This document shows, piece by piece, positions 61,799 to 64,000 of a DNA stretch of 64,000 nucleotides; the stretch's first letter is position 1; the number at the start of each line of letters is the position of its first letter. Source of the DNA: Propionigenium maris DSM 9537 (lineage in GTDB: Bacteria; Fusobacteriota; Fusobacteriia; Fusobacteriales; Fusobacteriaceae); NCBI RefSeq assembly GCF_027925155.1, contig NZ_BSDY01000004.1:62001-126000 (forward strand). Reading direction: 5' to 3'. A program made the position numbers and the translations under genes. The notes below the pieces were generated by a model. The model worked only from the letters and a program-made list of their open reading frames with translations, ran no database searches and had not been told where the DNA came from.

Positions 61799-64000
61799 AT
61801 GAAATATATCTATTATTTTGGAAACAAGGAAGCTGAGGGTAGCGCTAAGATGAAGGATCTTCTGGGGGGTAAGGGGGCCAATCTGGCCGAGATGAGTAAG
61901 ATCGGTATACCTGTGCCTCCTGGTTTTACAATAACAACTGAGATGTGTGAACTCTACAACCAAAAGGGGAAGGATGAGGTTATCTCTATCCTTAAGAAGG
62001 ACCTCAAGAGCAACATCAAGAGGGTAGAGGAGATAATGGGTAAACAGTTTGGAAGTGCAGAGAACCCCCTATTGTTTTCAGTAAGATCTGGTGCCCGTAA
62101 ATCCATGCCGGGTATGATGGATACCGTACTAAACCTGGGATTAAACGATGAGATCGTAGAGGGGCTTGGAGCCAAGATGAACAACCCTAGGTTTGCCTGG
62201 GATTCCTATAGAAGACTTATTCAGATGTATGGAGATGTGGTGCTGGGGCTAAAGCCTGCAGATAAGGAATCTGTTAACCCATTTGAAGAAATAATTGAAA
62301 AGATGAAGGAGCAGTTGGGTATCAAGAGCGATGTAGATTTTACCACCGATGACCTGAAGTTCATGGTAAGGCTCTTTAAGAAGCTCATCACAGACCAAGG
62401 GTACTCCTTCCCGCAGGATCCATGGGAGCAGATGTGGGAAGCTATACTGGCTGTATTCAGAAGCTGGATGAATGAGAGGGCTGTCATCTACAGAAGGATA
62501 GAGGGAATCCCCGATGCCTGGGGTACTGCTGTTAATGTGCAGACCATGGTCTACGGTAACCTCAATGAGAGAAGTGGTACTGGAGTTGCCTTTACAAGAA
62601 ACTCTGCCACTGGAGAAAACTTCTTTAATGGTGAGTTCCTCATAAATGCCCAGGGAGAGGATGTTGTAGCAGGTATACGTACCCCTGGACAGATTACCAA
62701 GAAGGAAGCGGTAGAGTGGGGAAGAAGAAATAATATCCCAGAGGAGATAAGGCAGAAAAAAAATCCGTCTCTGGAGGAGCTTCTTCCAGATATCTACAAG
62801 GAACTCTACTCCATCCAGGAAACCCTTGAAAACCACTACAAGGATATGCAGGACCTGGAGTTTACCATAGAGGAGGGAAAACTGTGGCTTCTTCAGACAA
62901 GAACAGGTAAGAGAACTGGTGAGGCCATGGTTAAGATTGCCATGGACCTCTATAGAAGCAAGGCTATAAATGAGAGAGAGGTATTTGAAAGGATAGATGT
63001 AGAGAAGATAGAGGAGCTTCTTCACCCGGTATTTGAGGGTCAGGCTCTGGCTAAAAACGAACCTATCACCAAGGGACTTCCTGCAGCTCCAGGAGCTGCT
63101 GTGGGACAGATAGTGTTCTTTGCCGATGAGGTAAGTAAGTATGAGAAGGCCATCCTTGTGAGACTGGAAACCTCTCCTGAGGATATTGAGGGAATGAACC
63201 TGGCTCAGGGATTCCTTACAGTTAGAGGAGGAATGACATCCCATGCTGCTGTAGTTGCTAGAGGAATGGGTAAGTGCTGTGTGGCTGGTGCGGGAAGTAT
63301 CGTTGTAGACTATAAGAAGAGATCCTTTACCGTAGGTGGAAAGACCTATGTTGAGGGAGAATGGCTCTCCCTGGACGGCTCCACTGGTAGCGTATATGAG
63401 GGATCCCTCCCTACAATAGATGCTGATATCCGAGAGGACTTCAAGGAGCTATTGGAACTGGCTGACAGGGTATCAAATATCAAGGTCTATGCCAATGCCG
63501 ACTCCCCTACAGATGCTCATACCGCTCTTAAATTCGGTGCCAAAGGGATAGGACTCTGCCGTACCGAGCACATGTTCTTTGAAGCAGATAAGATAAAACC
63601 TATGCGTGAGATGATCCTGGCTTCAGATACAGAGGGAAGGGAGAGAGCCCTTGCCAAGCTTCTGCCTCTCCAGAGAGAGGATTTCAAGGGAATCTTCAGG
63701 GCTATGAATGGTCTTCCAGTTACCATAAGGCTTTTAGATCCTCCCCTTCATGAGTTTCTTCCACATACCAAGGAGAAACAGGAGGAGCTGGCTCTCAACC
63801 TCCAGATCAAGGCTGGTCAGGTAAGGGAGATGGTGGAACACCTCAAGGAAGCCAACCCTATGCTGGGACACAGGGGATGCAGACTGGGAAATACCTATCC
63901 TGAGATAACTCGCATGCAGACCAGAGCAATAATAGAGGCTGCCATTTCCGTCAAGGAGGCAGGAATAAGTATCCTTCCAGAGATAATGGTCCCCCTTGTG
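61799..64000 (+). CDS. ppdK: Pyruvate, phosphate dikinase (partial, C-terminus beyond window)
   Basis: The first 734 residues are present. ATP-grasp domain: GGKGANLAEMSKIGIPVPPGFTITTE, SVRSGARKSMPGMMDTVLNLG, NAQGEDVVAGIRTP and LEFTIEEGKLWLLQTRTG. The phosphohistidine domain has GGMTSHAAVVARGMGKCCV with the catalytic His near residue 482. The PEP/pyruvate TIM barrel starts GIGLCRTEHMFF and runs out of the window. Interconverts pyruvate + ATP + Pi with PEP + AMP + PPi, common in anaerobes. GGAGG ribosome site. Confidence 0.97.
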   Translation, partial: MKYIYYFGNKEAEGSAKMKDLLGGKGANLAEMSKIGIPVPPGFTITTEMCELYNQKGKDEVISILKKDLKSNIKRVEEIMGKQFGSAENPLLFSVRSGARKSMPGMMDTVLNLGLNDEIVEGLGAKMNNPRFAWDSYRRLIQMYGDVVLGLKPADKESVNPFEEIIEKMKEQLGIKSDVDFTTDDLKFMVRLFKKLITDQGYSFPQDPWEQMWEAILAVFRSWMNERAVIYRRIEGIPDAWGTAVNVQTMVYGNLNERSGTGVAFTRNSATGENFFNGEFLINAQGEDVVAGIRTPGQITKKEAVEWGRRNNIPEEIRQKKNPSLEELLPDIYKELYSIQETLENHYKDMQDLEFTIEEGKLWLLQTRTGKRTGEAMVKIAMDLYRSKAINEREVFERIDVEKIEELLHPVFEGQALAKNEPITKGLPAAPGAAVGQIVFFADEVSKYEKAILVRLETSPEDIEGMNLAQGFLTVRGGMTSHAAVVARGMGKCCVAGAGSIVVDYKKRSFTVGGKTYVEGEWLSLDGSTGSVYEGSLPTIDADIREDFKELLELADRVSNIKVYANADSPTDAHTALKFGAKGIGLCRTEHMFFEADKIKPMREMILASDTEGRERALAKLLPLQREDFKGIFRAMNGLPVTIRLLDPPLHEFLPHTKEKQEELALNLQIKAGQVREMVEHLKEANPMLGHRGCRLGNTYPEITRMQTRAIIEAAISVKEAGISILPEIMVPLV

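Noticed and set aside
62249-63244. Long open frame antisense to ppdK
   Set aside because: The plus strand encodes clear PPDK domains throughout; the antisense frame has no start context or recognisable protein.
1-64000. CRISPR arrays, insertion sequences, prophage or tRNA genes
   Set aside because: I saw no regularly spaced direct repeats, transposase or integrase motifs, phage structural genes or tRNA-like GGTTCGAATCC arms.

Overview
The window is chromosomal DNA of an anaerobic, amino-acid-fermenting bacterium, most likely a member of the Fusobacteriota (Propionigenium/Ilyobacter-like). The evidence is a moderate-to-low GC content, a full ornithine-fermentation operon, pyruvate phosphate dikinase, cell-envelope lipoproteins and small exported proteins, and lysine and guanine riboswitches. 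There is no rRNA or marker gene, so the genus is an inference. I see no prophage, IS element, tRNA or CRISPR array. Most of the window is ordinary operons with good Shine-Dalgarno sites, sigma-70-type promoters and intrinsic terminators.

Layout. (1) 1-7 kb, minus strand: a partial purine nucleoside phosphorylase with a membrane/GNAT fusion gene, then the operon rapZ-uvrC-receiver-lipoprotein-PP2C phosphatase. (2) 7-13 kb: a GNAT gene, a tandemly duplicated pair of small membrane-protein genes, a cation/proton antiporter and argS. (3) 13.2-13.9 kb: a non-coding stretch with palindromic repeats, a folded region, and a clear small-RNA gene with its own extended -10 promoter and terminator (6S-like architecture). 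(4) 14-20 kb: aspS, hisS, rarA, secG and a PIN-PhoH gene. (5) 20-25 kb: an unusual regulator with a GGDEY motif and winged helix, then a DUF3100 membrane pair plus M20 amidohydrolase, with a promoter and palindromic operator. (6) 25-30 kb: ruvA, murI and uvrA. (7) 30-35 kb: a guanine-riboswitch-controlled purine permease, then a PepV-type dipeptidase with a YfcC-type transporter. (8) 35-49 kb: amino-acid fermentation. A lysine riboswitch precedes an NhaC-family (LysW-type) transporter. The operon ord-ortA-ortB-arginase-oraS-oraE-mutL-like-orr is preceded by a second lysine-type aptamer, and alanine dehydrogenase is transcribed divergently beyond a 1.8 kb spacer. (9) 49-53 kb: an azoreductase, a histidine kinase with an FMN-binding-type exported protein and a Crp-type regulator. 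(10) 53.7-59.5 kb: ribose operon rbsR-K-D-A-C-B. (11) 60-64 kb: a HAD phosphatase, a PhzF protein and the start of ppdK.

How it fits together. Arginase feeds ornithine into the oxidative ornithine pathway (Orr, OraSE with its MutL-like reactivase, Ord, OrtAB), giving acetyl-CoA and alanine. Alanine dehydrogenase and PPDK sit at the pyruvate/PEP end. Dipeptidases and transporters supply the amino acids.

Most worth a second look: the lysine-type aptamer in front of an ornithine operon; the 13.7 kb small RNA; a dispersed repeat family with a conserved GTGA hairpin abutting terminators; the duplicated small-membrane-protein cassette; and the receiver-lipoprotein-phosphatase signalling set embedded in the uvrC operon.
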